Assembly (NCBI RefSeq): GCF_017255185.1
Contig: NZ_JAFKCZ010000014.1
Span: 62,001 to 126,000, forward strand
Direction of reading: 5' to 3'
DNA length: 64,000 nt
DNA from: Parahaliea mediterranea
Lineage (GTDB): Bacteria > Pseudomonadota > Gammaproteobacteria > Pseudomonadales > Halieaceae
The notes beneath the pieces were generated by a model that searched no databases, was not told where the DNA came from, and was given only the letters and a program-made list of their open reading frames with translations. This document shows, one piece after another, positions 7,909-17,707 of the stretch; the stretch's first letter is position 1; every line of letters begins with the position of its first letter. The position numbers were made by a program, and so were the translations under genes.

Positions 7909-8651
7909 CCCGCTTGGGCATTATCGGCGGCACCGGCGTCGAGCAGCTCGACGGCCTGGTGGTCTACCGGGAGCACGCGGTGGACACGCCCTTTGGCACG
8001 CCCTCGCGGGCCATCCAGGAGGGGCGGCTGGGCAGTGCCGAAGTGTTCTTCCTGCATCGCCACGGCAGTCCCGCCGCCATTCCGCCGCACCTGGTCAATT
8101 ACCGCGCCAACCTGTGGGCGCTGCAATCCCTCGGGGTGACCGAGGTGGTGGGTATCAACGCGGTGGGCGGCATCGGCGACGACATGCTGCCCGGGCGGCT
8201 GGTGATTCCCGACCAGCTGATCGATTACACCTGGGGGCGGGAACACACCTTCGACGATGGCGGCGGCGGCCGCCTGCTGCATATCGATTTCACCGAGCCC
8301 TACGACCGCGACCTGCGCCTGGCGCTGGCGCGGGCCGCCCACAGTCGCGACATCGACTTCGTCGACGGCGGTGTGCACGGCGTGGCCCAGGGGCCGCGCC
8401 TGGAAACCGCGGCGGAAGTGCGGCGCATGGCCGCCGATGGTTGCGATTTGGTGGGCATGACCGGGATGCCCGAAGCGGCCCTCGCGCGCGAGCTGGGGCT
8501 GGCCTACGCCGCGCTGTGCATGGTGGTCAATCCGGCGGCGGGCCTGGGGGACGTGCCGCTGTCGCTCGATATGATGCGCGATATCCTGCGGCGGGAAACC
8601 GCGGTGGTGCGCGGCCTGCTCACCGAGCTGGTGCTGCGGCGCTACTCCTGA
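7905..8651 (+). CDS. S-methyl-5'-thioinosine phosphorylase (MTAP/PNP family)
   Basis: A 248-residue protein, start GTG 7905 overlapping the channel gene's stop. It begins RLGIIGGTGVEQLDG and contains FLHRHGSPAAIPPHLVNYRANLWAL, NAVGGIGDDMLPG, GVHGVAQGPRLETAAEVRRM and LVGMTGMPEAALARELGLAYA, the phosphate-, purine- and ribose-binding blocks of MTAP-like phosphorylases. P. aeruginosa PA3004, at the equivalent locus, prefers methylthioinosine, so MTI phosphorolysis in polyamine/methionine salvage is the likely reaction. Methylthioadenosine specificity cannot be excluded from sequence. Its end overlaps the convergent csiV gene by 10 bp. Confidence 0.85.
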   Translation: MTRLGIIGGTGVEQLDGLVVYREHAVDTPFGTPSRAIQEGRLGSAEVFFLHRHGSPAAIPPHLVNYRANLWALQSLGVTEVVGINAVGGIGDDMLPGRLVIPDQLIDYTWGREHTFDDGGGGRLLHIDFTEPYDRDLRLALARAAHSRDIDFVDGGVHGVAQGPRLETAAEVRRMAADGCDLVGMTGMPEAALARELGLAYAALCMVVNPAAGLGDVPLSLDMMRDILRRETAVVRGLLTELVLRRYS

Positions 8652-9799
8652 GCGCCGTCGTCGGCGCTTTCCGCCTCGGCCTCCGCGCGCTCGGCATCCG
8701 CCGCGGCCAGCTCCCGCAGGGCCTCTTCGTCCAGCGGCGTGAGTTTCACCACCACGCCCAGCATGGGATGGTCGATGTAGTGAACCTCGGCGCTGCGCAT
8801 GCGGCGGGATTGCGCCAGCCGTACCGCGTGGCGGTAGGGATAGGCGGGGCCGGCCTGCGTGTCTTCGGTATTTTCACCGCGGGTTTCAGGGTCGCCAGCG
8901 GCATCGTCGGCGAACGGCACTGGCGTGTCGAAACCATCGCCGGACACGGCCGCGAAACCTTCCGGTAGCGGCGGCTCCTCGATCACCACCGACGCCGGCC
9001 CCAGGGGCGGCGGGGGCATGTGCCAGTAGTCTGGCAGGTAGTTGCCGTCGGTGTTGAGCCACAGGTCGGTCTCGATATGCAGGTAGCGCGCGGCGTACAG
9101 TTTCACGCTGCCCTGGAGTTCGGGCCAGGCGCCGTTGGCGCCGGAGTCGTCCAGCACAATGGGCAGGGCCCGGGACTCGCTCGCCACCGGCTGCACCCAG
9201 CTCTGGTGAAACAGCACGCGGTAGGGGCCGTGGCGCTCCATGTAGGCCGCCTTGCCGCGATATTGCAGTTCGTCGATCGGGCGCGCCACAAAGGGCTCCG
9301 GCAGGGCCGGGGGCGCGGCTTCCTCTATCGCGGCCATGGCGTTGGGGTCCAGGGGTTCCCCGGCGGTGGCTTCCCGGGCGCTCTCTCCGCGCCGCGGGAT
9401 GTCCTCCCCGAAAGTGAATTCGTCCGGTGTGGATTCGTCCGGCGTGGAGTCGCCCGGCGTGGAGTCGCCCGGCGTGGAGTCGCCCGGCGTGGATACGTCC
9501 GGCGACGGTAATTCCCGGGCGGGCAGGGTGATGACCTGGCGGCCGAGGGCGTCCACCTCGCTGGTGGCGCCGGGGTGTTCCGCCAGGCGCCGTGCCACGC
9601 GCTCCGGGTAGACCAGGAAGCGCTGCCGGTCCGGGTAGGACAGGGTCGGCTCCGGGTCCCAGCGCTCCTGGCTCGCCGCCGCGGAACCGCCCTGACCGAA
9701 TACCAGCAGCTCGACCCGGTACCAGTTATCGGCGGTCGCGGTGGCGGGGCCCAGCGCGAGGACGGTGGTCAGGGCGGCGATTGCATTTAGGGGCTTCAT
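8642..9799 (-). CDS. csiV: CsiV family periplasmic protein with repeat linker
   Basis: A 385-residue protein with a cleavable signal peptide (residues 1-23, ending TATADNWY). The N-terminal WYRVELLVFGQ block and the C-terminal part (HVETDLWLN-like strand, then HAVRLAQSRRMRSAEVHYIDHPMLGVVVKL) match the CsiV/PA3003 family of peptidoglycan-associated periplasmic proteins. Between them, at about residues 100-130, is a low-complexity linker built of five-residue STPGD/STPDE repeats encoded by 15-bp tandem DNA repeats. A second acidic Ala/Glu-rich tail ends the protein. The start overlaps the mfd stop (TGATG), so it is coupled to mfd. Confidence 0.78.
   Translation of the reverse strand: MKPLNAIAALTTVLALGPATATADNWYRVELLVFGQGGSAAASQERWDPEPTLSYPDRQRFLVYPERVARRLAEHPGATSEVDALGRQVITLPARELPSPDVSTPGDSTPGDSTPGDSTPDESTPDEFTFGEDIPRRGESAREATAGEPLDPNAMAAIEEAAPPALPEPFVARPIDELQYRGKAAYMERHGPYRVLFHQSWVQPVASESRALPIVLDDSGANGAWPELQGSVKLYAARYLHIETDLWLNTDGNYLPDYWHMPPPPLGPASVVIEEPPLPEGFAAVSGDGFDTPVPFADDAAGDPETRGENTEDTQAGPAYPYRHAVRLAQSRRMRSAEVHYIDHPMLGVVVKLTPLDEEALRELAAADAERAEAEAESADDGAQE
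9420..9494 (-). repeat. 15-bp tandem repeat, five units, inside csiV
   Basis: Five consecutive 15-bp units (core TCGCCCGGCGTGGAG on the plus strand) at 9420, 9435, 9450, 9465 and 9480. Units 3 and 4 are identical and the others differ by one or two bases; a degraded sixth unit follows. Because the unit is a multiple of three, copy-number change keeps the frame and only alters linker length. Confidence 0.9.
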
Positions 9800-12700
9800 C
9801 AGGCGGCGTTTTCCCTGGCGTCGGCGGCGAAGGTATCCAGCAGCTGTTCGGCATAGCGCTGGCGGTCGGCGGGCTGCTCCATGTCGCGGTAGAAGCGCAG
9901 TCGCGTGGCCCCGGCCAGTTGGTAGGCCTTGGGGTCGGATTGCACCAGTTTCACCAGCGACAGCGGGTTGACCCGGGTGTTGTCGTTGAAATCGATATTA
10001 CCACCCTGGGCGCCCACCTCAATGGCGCGGATGCCCAGGCCCTGGGCGCGGATGCGCAGGCGCGACACCTGGACCAGGTTGTCCACTTGCGGCGGCAGCA
10101 GGCCGAAGCGGTCGATCATCTCCACCTGGATCTCCCGCAGCGCCTCCTCGCTGGTGGCGGCGGCGATGCGCTTGTACAGCACCAGGCGGGTGTTGATGTC
10201 CGGCAGGTAGTCCTCGGGGATCAGCGCCGCGGTGTGCAGGTTGACCTCGGTGCCGGCGTCCAGGGGCGCGTCCACGTTGGGAATCTCGCCCCGGCGCAGG
10301 GCCGCCACCGCCTGCTCCAGCATCTGCATATAGAGGCTGAAGCCGACGCTGTGGATCTGCCCGCTCTGCTCGTCGCCCAGCAGTTCGCCGGCGCCGCGGA
10401 TCTCCAGGTCGTGGGTGGCCAGCAGGTAGCCGGCGCCCAGGTCGCCGGCGGCCTCGATCGCCTCCAGGCGCTTCTCAGCGTCGGGAGTGATGGCGGAGCG
10501 GGGCGGGGCCAGCAGGTAGGCGTAGGCCTGGTGGTGGGAGCGCCCGACGCGGCCGCGCAACTGGTGCAGCTGGGCCAGGCCGAAGCGGTCGGCGCGCTCG
10601 ATGATGATGGTGTTGGCGTTGGGGATGTCGATGCCGGTTTCCACAATCGTGGTGCACAGCAGAATGTGGTGCTGCTGGTGGTAGAAGGCCGACATCACCT
10701 GCTCCAGCTGGTGCTCGCGCATCTGTCCGTGGGCCACCGCGACCGAGAGCTCCGGCAGCAGCTCGCGCAGTTTGCGCGCGGTCTGCTCGATGGTTTTTAC
10801 CTCGTTGTGCAGGTAGTACACCTGGCCGCCGCGCAGGGTCTCGCGCAGCACCGCCTCCTTGATCAGGGCGATGTTGTGCTCGCGCACGAAGGTCTTGATC
10901 GACAGCCGCCGGGCCGGCGGCGTGGCGATGATGGACAGGTCCCGCAGCCCGCCCAGGGCCATGTTCAGGGTGCGGGGGATCGGGGTGGCGGTGAGGGTGA
11001 GGATATCCACCTCGGCGCGCAGCGCCTTGATCGCCTCCTTCTGCTTGACCCCGAAGCGGTGCTCCTCGTCGATAATCAGCAGCCCCAGGTCCTTGAAGCC
11101 GAAGTCGGTCTGCAGCAGCTTGTGGGTGCCCACCAGGATGTCGATCTCGCCCTCGGCCACCCGCTTGCTCACCGCCGCCAGGTCCTTGCCGGATTTGAAG
11201 CGCGACACCACCTCGACGTTGAAGGGCCAGTCGGCGAAGCGGTCGGAGAAGGAGCTGAAGTGCTGCTGCGCGAGCAGGGTGGTGGGCACCAGCACCGCCA
11301 CCTGCTTGCGGTTGCTGGCGGCGACGAAGGCGGCGCGCATCGCCACCTCGGTCTTGCCGAAGCCCACGTCACCACAGACCAGCCGGTCCATGACCTGGCC
11401 GCTGGCCATGTCCGCCAGCACCGCGTCGATGGCCGCGGCCTGGTCGGCGGTCTCCTCGAAGGGGAAGCTGGCGGCGAACTGCTCGTAGTCGGCCCGGGGA
11501 ATATCGAAGGCGTGGCCGGCCCGGGCCTCGCGCCGGGCGTAGACCTCCAGCAGCTGGGCGGCGACGTCGGAGGCGCGCTCGCTGGCCTTGCGCCGGGCCT
11601 TGTCCCACTGGTCGGAACCCAGCTTGTGCAGCGGCGCCAGGTCGGGGTCGGCGCCGGCGTAGCGGCTGATCAGGTGCAGCGAGGACACCGGCACGTAGAG
11701 CCGCGAGCCCTGGGCGTAGTCCAGGGTCAAAAATTCGTTGGCCTGGCCGTCCACTTCCAGGGTCTGCAGGCCCGTGTAGCGACCCACTCCGTGCTCCAGG
11801 TGCACCACCGGCACACCCTCGCGCAGTTCGTTGATGTCGCGGAATACATTGGTGGCGGCGCTGTCCTCGGCCTTGCGGCGGCGCCGGCGCTGGGCCACCC
11901 GGTTGCCGAACAGCTGTGCCTCGCACACCAGGGTGGGCTGGCCGGGGCCGAAGTACATGCCCCGGTCCAGGGGGGCGGTGGTGATGGCGAAGTCGAGCCC
12001 GGATTGCAGGAAGGCGTCCCAGCCGGCGACGCTGTCCGGCGCCAGGTCGTGCTGCTTGAGGCTGTCCAGCAGCATCTCCCGGCGCCCCGCGGACTCGGCG
12101 CACAGCAGTACCGGCCCGCCGTGCCCGGCGACGAAGCGGGCCAGGCGCGCCATCGGCGCCTCGCGGTCCTCGCCGCCGCCCAGGGCCGGGGGCGGCAGGC
12201 TGGGGCTGGCCACGTGCACCGGGGCGTCGGGGTTGTGGCGCAGCTCCAGCACCGGGTGCTCCTTGAAGCGTTGGTAGAGCTCCTCCACCGGGGTGAAGCA
12301 GCGCTCCGGGGGCAGCAGCGGCCGGCGGGGATCGATGCCGTACTCCTCGAAGCGCTCCCGGGCCTCTTCCCAGAAGCGCTGGGCGGCGCCGTGGTGGTCG
12401 CCCAGGGCAATGATCGGGGTGTTGTCGGGCAGGTAGTCCAGCAGGGTGGCGCAGTGCTCGAAGAACAGCGGCAGGTAGTATTCGCAGCCTCCCGGCGAGC
12501 GTCCGGCACTCACTTCGTTGAAGGTCGGGCAGGCGTCGTGGTCGACGTCGAAGGCCTCGTACCAATGCATCTGGAAGCGCTCGATCGCCTGGGCGTTCAG
12601 CGGATACTCCCGCGCCGGCAGCAGGTTGATCGCCGCCACGCGCTCGACGGTGCGCTGGGTCTCCGGGTCGAAGGTGCGCAGGGTGTCCACCTCGTCGTCC

Positions 12701-13263
12701 AGCAGGTCGATGCGGTAGGGCGCGTCGGAGCCCATGGGGAAGATATCCAGCAGCGCGCCGCGCAGGGCGAATTCGCCGTGCTCGAACACCGTTTCCACGT
12801 TGCGGTAGCCGTTGCGCTCCAGATTGCGGCGAAAGCCGTCGATATCGACGATCTGGCCCGGCTCCAGCACCAGGCTGCTGCCGGCGATGTACTCGGTGGG
12901 CGCCAGCCGGTGCATGAGGGTCGGCATCGGCACCACCAGCACCCCGGCGGCCATCGACGGCAGCCGGTAAAGGGTGTCGAGGCGCTCCGAGATGATGTCC
13001 TGGTGGGGCGAGAAATTGTCGTAGGGCAGGGTCTCCCAGTCCGGAAAGGCCAGCAGCTCGACGCCCGGCGGCAGGAAGAAGGGCAGTTCGCGCTCCAGTG
13101 CCAGGGCGGCGCTGGTGTCGGCGGTGACCACCAGCAGCAGGCGGTCGGGGCTGGCCAGCTCGGCGATGCAAAGGGCCTGTGCGGCCCCCGACAGGGGGCC
13201 GAGGGCGGTGCGGCTGCCGGCCTTGGCGGGCCAGGGGGTATCGGCGATGAGCGCTTTGAACAT
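9799..13263 (-). CDS. mfd: transcription-repair coupling factor Mfd
   Basis: A 1154-residue protein, normal Mfd length; start ATG 13263. Order: UvrB-like N-terminus (FPDWETLPYDNFSPHQDIISERL), D3, CarD-like RNA-polymerase-interacting domain (GVPVVHLEHGVGRYTGLQTLEVDG), translocase domains with Walker A CGDVGFGKTEVAMRAAF, IIDEEHRFGVKQKE (Walker B), TATPIPRTL, and HQLRGRVGRSHHQAYAYLL, then the C-terminal D7 autoinhibitory domain. Mfd removes stalled RNA polymerase and recruits UvrA. csiV follows with overlapping codons. UvrC, which acts in the same repair pathway, lies about 23 kb away. Confidence 0.98.
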   Translation of the reverse strand: MFKALIADTPWPAKAGSRTALGPLSGAAQALCIAELASPDRLLLVVTADTSAALALERELPFFLPPGVELLAFPDWETLPYDNFSPHQDIISERLDTLYRLPSMAAGVLVVPMPTLMHRLAPTEYIAGSSLVLEPGQIVDIDGFRRNLERNGYRNVETVFEHGEFALRGALLDIFPMGSDAPYRIDLLDDEVDTLRTFDPETQRTVERVAAINLLPAREYPLNAQAIERFQMHWYEAFDVDHDACPTFNEVSAGRSPGGCEYYLPLFFEHCATLLDYLPDNTPIIALGDHHGAAQRFWEEARERFEEYGIDPRRPLLPPERCFTPVEELYQRFKEHPVLELRHNPDAPVHVASPSLPPPALGGGEDREAPMARLARFVAGHGGPVLLCAESAGRREMLLDSLKQHDLAPDSVAGWDAFLQSGLDFAITTAPLDRGMYFGPGQPTLVCEAQLFGNRVAQRRRRRKAEDSAATNVFRDINELREGVPVVHLEHGVGRYTGLQTLEVDGQANEFLTLDYAQGSRLYVPVSSLHLISRYAGADPDLAPLHKLGSDQWDKARRKASERASDVAAQLLEVYARREARAGHAFDIPRADYEQFAASFPFEETADQAAAIDAVLADMASGQVMDRLVCGDVGFGKTEVAMRAAFVAASNRKQVAVLVPTTLLAQQHFSSFSDRFADWPFNVEVVSRFKSGKDLAAVSKRVAEGEIDILVGTHKLLQTDFGFKDLGLLIIDEEHRFGVKQKEAIKALRAEVDILTLTATPIPRTLNMALGGLRDLSIIATPPARRLSIKTFVREHNIALIKEAVLRETLRGGQVYYLHNEVKTIEQTARKLRELLPELSVAVAHGQMREHQLEQVMSAFYHQQHHILLCTTIVETGIDIPNANTIIIERADRFGLAQLHQLRGRVGRSHHQAYAYLLAPPRSAITPDAEKRLEAIEAAGDLGAGYLLATHDLEIRGAGELLGDEQSGQIHSVGFSLYMQMLEQAVAALRRGEIPNVDAPLDAGTEVNLHTAALIPEDYLPDINTRLVLYKRIAAATSEEALREIQVEMIDRFGLLPPQVDNLVQVSRLRIRAQGLGIRAIEVGAQGGNIDFNDNTRVNPLSLVKLVQSDPKAYQLAGATRLRFYRDMEQPADRQRYAEQLLDTFAADARENAA

Positions 13264-13300
13264 AGTAACTACGCGTGCTTTTTCCGGAGGGGCGGGAAGG

Positions 13301-13317
13301 GCGCCTATTGTAGGCGC
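13301..13317. promoter_or_regulatory. palindrome overlapping a possible mfd -10 element
   Basis: GCGCCTA-TTG-TAGGCGC, perfect 7-bp arms with a 3-bp centre, 38 bp upstream of the mfd ATG. On the minus strand its centre reads TACAAT, a plausible -10 hexamer. It could be an operator or a leader hairpin. Confidence 0.4.
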
Positions 13318-13375
13318 TCGACGGCGGTGTCTCCAGCACCGCGGCCGCCGGGGATGTGAAAATGCCCGCCACGCC

Positions 13376-13404
13376 TTGCGAAGGCGGGGGTAGAAGAAGA
13401 TAAT
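13376..13404 (+). promoter_or_regulatory. promoter for the GAPDH gene
   Basis: TTGCGA (13376-13381) and GATAAT (13399-13404) separated by 17 bp, 48 bp before the GTG start at 13452. Confidence 0.5.
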
Positions 13405-13451
13405 ACGCGCCCCGTAAAACCCCCGATCCCAGCACAAAAAGGTAGCCCGCA

Positions 13452-14921
13452 GTGAACGAACGAAAGAGAGAGCGTCCCGCCGATTACTTCAAGGACTGGA
13501 AGCAGCGCGAGGCCCTGGCCGAGGGCAGTATCCCCATCGTCGGCAAGCTGTCCCGCGAGCACAACGTCAAGTGCTATATCTACGGCAAGTCGCTGGTCAA
13601 CCGCTCGGTGCTGGAGATCATGAAAATCCACCGCTACGTGCGCCAGGTGGAGGAGAATGAGCTCTCCGAATTCGAAACCTTCCCCATCCTCGAGGAGCTG
13701 TCCAAGCTCGATCTGGGTCCCGCCCACATCGACATCGGTCGCCTGGCGGTGGACTACTACGAGCGCGGTCACGGCGCCGGCAAAAGCGTGCAGGAGTTCG
13801 TGCGCGAGCAGATGGCCGAGCTGATCGGCGCCACCGAGAAGCCGGTGGAAGAGCCCCGCGACGTCGTACTGTACGGCTTTGGCCGCATCGGCCGCCTGAT
13901 GGCGCGCATCCTGATCGACAAGACCGACGGCGGCGACAGCATGCGCCTGAAGGCCGTGGTGGTGCGCAAGGGCAAGGCCCCCGACGACCTGGTCAAGCGC
14001 GCCAGCCTGCTGCGTCGCGATTCCGTGCACGGGGCCTTCGAGGGCACCATCCGGGTGGACGAGGAGCGCCAGTCCTTCGTTGCCAACGGCAATGAAGTGA
14101 AGGTTATCTACGCCGACTCCCCGGACAGCATCGACTACACCCAGTACGGCATCAAGAACGCCATCGTGGTCGACAACACCGGCGTGTGGCGCGACAGCGA
14201 GGGCCTGTCCCAGCACCTGAAGTGCCCCGGTGTCAGCAAGGTCATTCTCACCGCGCCCGGCAAGGGCGACATGAAGAACGTGGTCGCCGGCATCAACAAC
14301 GACATTATCGAGGACTCGGACACCATCATCTCCGCGGCCTCCTGCACTACCAATGCCATCGTGCCGCCGCTCAAGGCCATCGATGACGAGTTCGGTATCG
14401 TCACCGGCCACGTCGAGACCGTGCACGCCTACACCAACGACCAGAACCTGATCGACAACTACCACAAGGCCGAGCGCCGCGGCCGCAGCGCGCCGCTGAA
14501 CATGGTGCTCACCGAGACCGGCGCCGCCAAGGCGGTGGGCAAGGTACTGCCCCAGCTGCAGGGCAAGCTCACCGGCAACGCCATTCGCGTGCCCACGCCC
14601 AACGTGTCGATGGCCATTCTCAACCTGACCCTGGGCCGGGCCACCGACAAGGACGGCCTCAACGAGTTCATGCGCGATATCGCGCTGCACTCGCCCCTGC
14701 GCAAGCAGATCGACTACTCCAACTCGCCGGAAGTGGTGTCCTCCGATTTCGTCGGTTCGCGTCACGCCTGTATCTACGACGCCCAGGCCACCATCGTCAA
14801 TGGCACCCAGGCGGTGGTTTACCTGTGGTACGACAACGAGTTCGGCTACAGCTGCCAGGTGTATCGCATCCTCGAGCAGATGGCCGGTATCCACTACCGC
14901 GTGTTTCCGCGAGAGGGCTGA
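13452..14921 (+). CDS. gap: glyceraldehyde-3-phosphate dehydrogenase, long form
   Basis: A 489-residue protein starting at GTG 13452. It carries an extra N-terminal helical region (about 1-135) before the Rossmann domain, which starts DVVLYGFGRIGRLMARIL. The catalytic SAASCTTNAIVPP and the substrate-binding VHAYTNDQNLIDN, RRGRSAPLNM and WYDNEFGYSCQVYR blocks are all present. This long GAPDH class sits between mfd and nqrA in Pseudomonas (PA3001), as here. It catalyses the NAD(P)-linked interconversion of G3P and 1,3-bisphosphoglycerate; the direction and cofactor preference are not evident. It has its own promoter and is separate from the nqr operon. Confidence 0.93.
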   Translation: MNERKRERPADYFKDWKQREALAEGSIPIVGKLSREHNVKCYIYGKSLVNRSVLEIMKIHRYVRQVEENELSEFETFPILEELSKLDLGPAHIDIGRLAVDYYERGHGAGKSVQEFVREQMAELIGATEKPVEEPRDVVLYGFGRIGRLMARILIDKTDGGDSMRLKAVVVRKGKAPDDLVKRASLLRRDSVHGAFEGTIRVDEERQSFVANGNEVKVIYADSPDSIDYTQYGIKNAIVVDNTGVWRDSEGLSQHLKCPGVSKVILTAPGKGDMKNVVAGINNDIIEDSDTIISAASCTTNAIVPPLKAIDDEFGIVTGHVETVHAYTNDQNLIDNYHKAERRGRSAPLNMVLTETGAAKAVGKVLPQLQGKLTGNAIRVPTPNVSMAILNLTLGRATDKDGLNEFMRDIALHSPLRKQIDYSNSPEVVSSDFVGSRHACIYDAQATIVNGTQAVVYLWYDNEFGYSCQVYRILEQMAGIHYRVFPREG

Positions 14922-14974
14922 GATCCGTCTCGCGAAAAACCTGTTCAAAATCAACTGACTGCTCCCCCAATCCA

Positions 14975-15005
14975 TTGGCCTTTTGGGGGGGCATTCCGCT
15001 ATAAT
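14975..15005 (+). promoter_or_regulatory. promoter of the nqr operon
   Basis: A perfect -10 TATAAT at 15000-15005 preceded by TTGGCC at 14975-14980 (19-bp spacing, weak -35). It lies 150 bp before the nqrA ATG, implying a leader of roughly 140 nt. Confidence 0.6.
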
Positions 15006-15021
15006 GCGCGCGGCTCGGATT

Positions 15022-15066
15022 CGGGTAACGAAAATCGCTCATTTTTCGGGCAAAAATCGTTAGCCG
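15022..15066 (+). promoter_or_regulatory. inverted repeat in the nqr leader
   Basis: CGGGTAACGA (15022-15031) and TCGTTAGCCG (15057-15066) pair at 9 of 10 positions around a 25-base AT-richer loop, just after the predicted transcription start. It could be an operator or mRNA stem; function unknown. Confidence 0.3.
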
Positions 15067-15154
15067 GGGCGTGTTTTCCTCCCGGGATGCCGGCGGGAAC
15101 GCACATCGTGTCTCCAGTCGCTACACTTTTGTTCTCAATCTGCAGGCAGATCGT

Positions 15155-16504
15155 ATGATCAAGATCAAGCGGGGCCTTGATATTCCCATTCAGGGCGCGC
15201 CCCAGCAAACCATAGAAGATGCCCCCGCCGCCCGCGCCGTCGCGCTGGTCGGCTTCGACTACGTCGGCATGAAACCCACCATGGAGGTGGCGGTCGGCGA
15301 TACCGTCAAGGCCGGCCAGTTGCTGTTTACCGACAAGAAAACGCCGGGCGTGCGCTACACCGCCCCCGCCGGCGGCACCGTCGCCGCGATCAACCGCGGC
15401 GCGCGCCGCGTGTTGCAGTCGGTGGTGATCGAGCTGGCGGGCGATGAGCAATACGAGGGCCTCGATGCCCTGGACGCGAACAGCGCGCGGCAGCTCGACG
15501 CCGGCGCGGTGCGTGAATTGCTGGTGCGGACCGGTCTGTGGACCGCACTGCGCACCCGGCCCTTCAGTCGCGTGCCCGCCACCGACAGCGAGGCCGCCGC
15601 GATCTTCGTCACCGCCATCGATACCCATCCCCTGGCGGCGGACCCCGCCGTGGTGATCGCCGAGCAGACCGAGGCCTTTGGCCTGGGCCTGGACCTGCTG
15701 GCCAGGCTGACCGGCGGCAAGTTGCACCTGTGCAAGGCCCCCAACGCCGACATGCCCGCCGGCAGTGCCGCCAATATCGAGGTGGCCGAGTTTTCCGGCC
15801 CCCATCCCGCCGGCCTGGCCGGTACCCACATTCACTTCCTGCGCGGTGGCGCCACGGTCGACAAGCCGGTGTGGACCATCGGCTATCAGGACGTGATCGC
15901 CATCGGCCGCACGGTCCTCGACGGCAAGCTCTACACCGACCGCGTGGTGGCCCTGGGCGGTCCCCAGGTGGAGCGGCCGCGGCTGCTGCGCACCCGTCTC
16001 GGCGCCGACCTGCAGGCGCTGTGCGCCGGTCAGCTGAAAGAGGGTGAGAACCGCATCGTGTCCGGCTCGGTATTGGGCGGGCGCAATACCCACGCGCCGA
16101 CTGCCTATCTCGGCCGCTACCACGACCAGGTGTCGGTACTGCTCGAGGGCCGCCAGCGCGAGTTCATGCGCTATCTGTCCCCCGGCGCCAGCCGCCACTC
16201 CAACCTGGGGATTTACCTGAGCAGCCTGTTCGGCAGCAAGCCCCTGGCCATGACCACCAACACCAACGGCAGCGAGCGCGCCATGGTGCCGGTGGGTAGC
16301 TACGAGACCGTGGTGCCGCTGGACGTACTGCCCACGCAACTGCTGCGCGCGCTGATCGTCGGCGACACCGAGACCGCCCAGGCCCTGGGCTGCCTGGACC
16401 TCGACGAGGACGACCTCGCCCTGTGTACCTATGTCTGCCCCGGCAAGTACGAGTACGGTCCCATCCTGCGGGACAACCTGACGCGCATCGAGAAGGAGGG
16501 TTAA
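15155..16504 (+). CDS. nqrA: Na+-translocating NADH-quinone reductase subunit A
   Basis: A 449-residue cytosolic subunit; start ATG 15155 (an upstream in-frame ATG at 15071 would add a non-conserved extension). It begins [17 protein letters not shown] and contains [25 protein letters not shown] and [15 protein letters not shown] (biotinyl-lipoyl-like fold), then [32 protein letters not shown]. NqrA takes part in ubiquinone binding at the cytoplasmic face of the Na+-NQR complex. First gene of nqrABCDEF, 3 bp before nqrB. Confidence 0.97.
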   Translation: MIKIKRGLDIPIQGAPQQTIEDAPAARAVALVGFDYVGMKPTMEVAVGDTVKAGQLLFTDKKTPGVRYTAPAGGTVAAINRGARRVLQSVVIELAGDEQYEGLDALDANSARQLDAGAVRELLVRTGLWTALRTRPFSRVPATDSEAAAIFVTAIDTHPLAADPAVVIAEQTEAFGLGLDLLARLTGGKLHLCKAPNADMPAGSAANIEVAEFSGPHPAGLAGTHIHFLRGGATVDKPVWTIGYQDVIAIGRTVLDGKLYTDRVVALGGPQVERPRLLRTRLGADLQALCAGQLKEGENRIVSGSVLGGRNTHAPTAYLGRYHDQVSVLLEGRQREFMRYLSPGASRHSNLGIYLSSLFGSKPLAMTTNTNGSERAMVPVGSYETVVPLDVLPTQLLRALIVGDTETAQALGCLDLDEDDLALCTYVCPGKYEYGPILRDNLTRIEKEG

Positions 16505-16507
16505 GAC

Positions 16508-17707
16508 GTGGGACTGCGCAAGATCCTTGACAATATGGAGCACCACTTCCAGGAAGATGGTCGCTACCAGAAGTGGTACGCCCTCTACGAGGCGGTGGAT
16601 ACCTTTCTCTACTCGCCGGGTTCGGTCACCAAGAGCAGCGCCCATGTGCGCGACGGTGTCGACCTCAAGCGCATCATGATCACCGTGTGGCTCTGTGCCT
16701 TCCCGGCCATGTTCTACGGCATGTACAACCTGGGTTTCCAGGCCAACGAGATCCTCGCCGTCACCGGCGGCGACGTCGGCGGCTGGCGCGGTGCGCTGAT
16801 CCAGTCCCTGGGCGGTTACGACGCCGGCAATATCTGGCACTGCTTCTGGTTCGGCGCCCTGTACTTCGTGCCCATCTATTTTGTGGCCTTCGCCGTCGGC
16901 GCCTTCTGGGAAATCCTGTTCGCGATGAAGCGCGGCCACGAGATCAACGAGGGCTTCTTCGTCACCTCCATCCTGTTCGCGCTGACCTGTCCCCCGGACC
17001 TGCCCCTGTGGCAGGCGGCCCTGGGCATCAGCTTCGGCGTGGTGATCGGCAAGGAAGTGTTTGGCGGCACCGGCAAGAACTTCCTCAACCCGGCCCTGAC
17101 CGGCCGCGCCTTCCTGTACTTCGCCTACCCGGCCTCCATGTCCGGCGACGCCGTGTGGACCGCCGTGGACGGCTACACCGGCGCCACCCCGCTGTCGGTG
17201 GTGGCCTCGCAGGGCATGACGGAGCTGAAAGCGCAGTGGGACTGGATGGACGCCTTCCTGGGTGCCATTCCGGGTTCCATCGGCGAGACCTCGACCGTGG
17301 CCATCCTGATCGGCGGCGCGGCGTTGCTGCTCATGCGCATTGCCTCCTGGCGCATCGTCGGCGGCGTGTTCCTGGGCATGGTGGCCCTGTCCACGCTGTT
17401 CAATATGGTGGGCTCCGACTCCAACCCGGCCTTCGCCATGCCCTGGTACTGGCACCTGGTCACCGGCGGCTTCGCCTTCGGCATGATGTTCATGGCCACC
17501 GATCCGGTGTCCGCGGCGATGACCAACGCCGGCAAGTGGGCCTACGGCATCCTGATTGGCGTGATGGCGGTGTTGATCCGGGTGATGAACCCGGCCTTCC
17601 CGGAAGGCATCATGCTCGCCATCCTGTTTGGCAATATTTTCGCTCCGCTGATGGACCACTTCGCGGTCCAGGCCAATATCAAACGGAGGCTCGCCCGTGT
17701 CCAGTAA
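16508..17707 (+). CDS. nqrB: Na+-translocating NADH-quinone reductase subunit B
   Basis: A 399-residue polytopic inner-membrane protein starting at GTG 16508. About ten TM segments follow a conserved N-terminus ([26 protein letters not shown]). The covalent FMN site is the DGYTGATPL motif with acceptor Thr about 227, to be loaded by ApbE. NqrB also binds riboflavin and contributes to the Na+ path. It overlaps nqrC by 11 bp. Confidence 0.97.
   Translation: MGLRKILDNMEHHFQEDGRYQKWYALYEAVDTFLYSPGSVTKSSAHVRDGVDLKRIMITVWLCAFPAMFYGMYNLGFQANEILAVTGGDVGGWRGALIQSLGGYDAGNIWHCFWFGALYFVPIYFVAFAVGAFWEILFAMKRGHEINEGFFVTSILFALTCPPDLPLWQAALGISFGVVIGKEVFGGTGKNFLNPALTGRAFLYFAYPASMSGDAVWTAVDGYTGATPLSVVASQGMTELKAQWDWMDAFLGAIPGSIGETSTVAILIGGAALLLMRIASWRIVGGVFLGMVALSTLFNMVGSDSNPAFAMPWYWHLVTGGFAFGMMFMATDPVSAAMTNAGKWAYGILIGVMAVLIRVMNPAFPEGIMLAILFGNIFAPLMDHFAVQANIKRRLARVQ

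Noticed and set aside
9420-9494. CRISPR or VNTR of mobile origin in csiV
   Set aside because: The repeats are contiguous, in frame and translate to a protein linker, so they are coding microduplications.
9592-13359. A 1255-codon open frame on the plus strand opposite mfd and csiV
   Set aside because: It mirrors mfd codons in a GC-rich genome and is a Gln/Val/Gly-rich composition artefact; mfd on the other strand has all family motifs.
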